Shown in pieces: positions 5,714-6,027 of a DNA stretch of 6,027 nt (position 1 is its first letter; each line of letters begins with the position of its first letter). Below the pieces are notes generated by a model. That model saw nothing but the letters and a program-made list of their open reading frames with translations, had not been told where the DNA came from and ran no database searches. The DNA is from Caldifarciminota bacterium UBA3079 (GTDB lineage: Bacteria; Hydrothermota; Tepidihabitantia; Tepidihabitantales; Tepidihabitantaceae), in the NCBI GenBank assembly GCA_002366635.1, contig DFBN01000068.1, forward strand, positions 1-6,027. Reading direction: 5' to 3'. The position numbers and the translations under genes are program-made.

Positions 5714-5741
5714 AGAATACCATCTAAACTGAAAATGTCAA
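5714..5741 (-). promoter_or_regulatory. Sigma70-type promoter upstream of nfnAB
   Basis: On the minus strand there is a perfect -35 TTGACA (5736-5741), a 16-bp spacer and -10 TATTCT (5714-5719), preceded by TGG, which fits an extended -10 (TGn). The predicted start is near 5707-5709. It reads toward nfnA, and with no terminator seen between nfnB, ddl and rplR it may also feed the downstream genes. Confidence 0.7.
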
Positions 5742-5788
5742 GCGGTCATATCCATAATCCTTCTCTGGTAAACGGTGAACTGTATCCG

Positions 5789-5804
5789 GCATAAGGACTT
5801 ATGC
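5789..5804. repeat. 16-bp palindrome, possible operator
   Basis: GCATAAG-GA-CTTATGC has two perfect 7-bp arms around a 2-bp centre. The loop is too short for an RNA hairpin, so a dimeric protein site is the likelier reading. It is centred about 55 bp upstream of the nfn -35 box. Confidence 0.4.
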
Positions 5805-5831
5805 TGTTCTTGTTCTGTTTTCAGCCTTCCA

Positions 5832-5866
5832 AGGACCTATTTGTCCTCCTGTTCCTTATTTGTCCT
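5832..5866. repeat. Clustered AGGAC/GTCCT words with a 10-bp direct repeat
   Basis: TATTTGTCCT occurs at 5838-5847 and again at 5857-5866, 19 bp apart. AGGAC at 5832-5836 is inverted against the first GTCCT across 6 bp. A further AGGAC lies at 5794-5798 inside the palindrome, 38 bp from the one at 5832. The function is unknown. Confidence 0.35.
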
Positions 5867-6027
5867 GAAAACTGTCTGCGGTCGGCGATGCGCAGTCAGG
5901 AATATGACCTCAATTCTCGGCTTGTCAACCAAAGTCAACTCCAGAACCGACCAACTTAAAACCGAGCAATGGCTGGACATTAACCTCCAAAACAAACGAC
6001 CAGAAAAACGCATTGGCAATCTGGTTC

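Larger units (their letters stand above)
5742..6027. other. Non-coding or unassigned region upstream of nfnAB
   Basis: No gene is recognised in these 286 bp. A plus-strand frame is open from 5772 to the window edge (ATG at 5904, 41 codons to the edge). A minus-strand frame at 5837-6019 (60 codons) overlaps it. Neither resembles a known family and neither has a well-spaced Shine-Dalgarno. A second minus-strand TTGACA (5923-5928) has only a poor -10 (TATTCC at 18 bp). An imperfect hairpin pairs CTGCG (5876-5880) with CGCAG (5891-5895). The palindrome and repeats are listed separately. Confidence 0.5.

Noticed and set aside
5837..6019. 60-codon minus-strand frame upstream of the nfn promoter
   Set aside because: No recognisable domain or well-spaced Shine-Dalgarno, it ends among short repeats, and it overlaps an equally weak frame on the other strand.
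1..6027. CRISPR arrays, transposases, tRNA or rRNA genes, toxin-antitoxin or defence genes
   Set aside because: No regularly spaced repeats, terminal inverted repeats, tRNA-like T-arm motif or matching protein was seen on either strand.

Overview
The window is a leftward (minus-strand) gene array from a bacterium. Transcription order, from high to low coordinates, is nfnA - nfnB - ddl - rplR - rpsE - rpmD - rplO - secY, with secY cut off by the left edge. The ribosomal proteins and SecY are bacterial in type. Ddl implies a peptidoglycan wall, and an NfnAB-type flavoprotein pair suggests an anaerobic or fermentative metabolism that balances NADH, NADPH and ferredoxin. Base composition looks close to even. 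TTG starts are used for rpsE and secY, and the best-placed start of nfnA is ACG. I cannot name a taxon from this; an uncultured anaerobic lineage is a guess.

Right edge, about 5742-6027: no gene I recognise. It holds a 16-bp palindrome, a cluster of AGGAC/GTCCT words and two weak overlapping open frames on opposite strands. Region 5595-5741: a good sigma70-type promoter (TTGACA, 16 bp, TATTCT with extended TG), a leader of about 110 nt, and inside it a hairpin followed by seven T, which looks like an intrinsic terminator 27 nt upstream of the nfnA start. Region 3353-5594: nfnA and nfnB, overlapping by 8 nt. Region 2341-3288: ddl, an intact D-alanine--D-alanine ligase.

Region 1-2298: rplR-rpsE-rpmD-rplO-secY, the distal half of the classical spc operon in the usual order. 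Every junction overlaps: three by 4 nt and rpsE/rpmD by 29 nt. In the classical order rplF lies directly upstream of rplR; here ddl does. The 42-nt ddl-rplR gap contains a TTGACA-N16-TAGTAT promoter whose predicted start site falls exactly on the A of the rplR ATG, with no Shine-Dalgarno sequence, so a leaderless rplR mRNA is possible.

The most unusual points are the apparent ACG start of nfnA, the terminator in its leader, the split spc operon with its leaderless-type promoter, and the loss of the Gly-Gly pair in S5. I found no mobile element, CRISPR, tRNA or defence system. The window is mainly housekeeping genes in an unusual arrangement.
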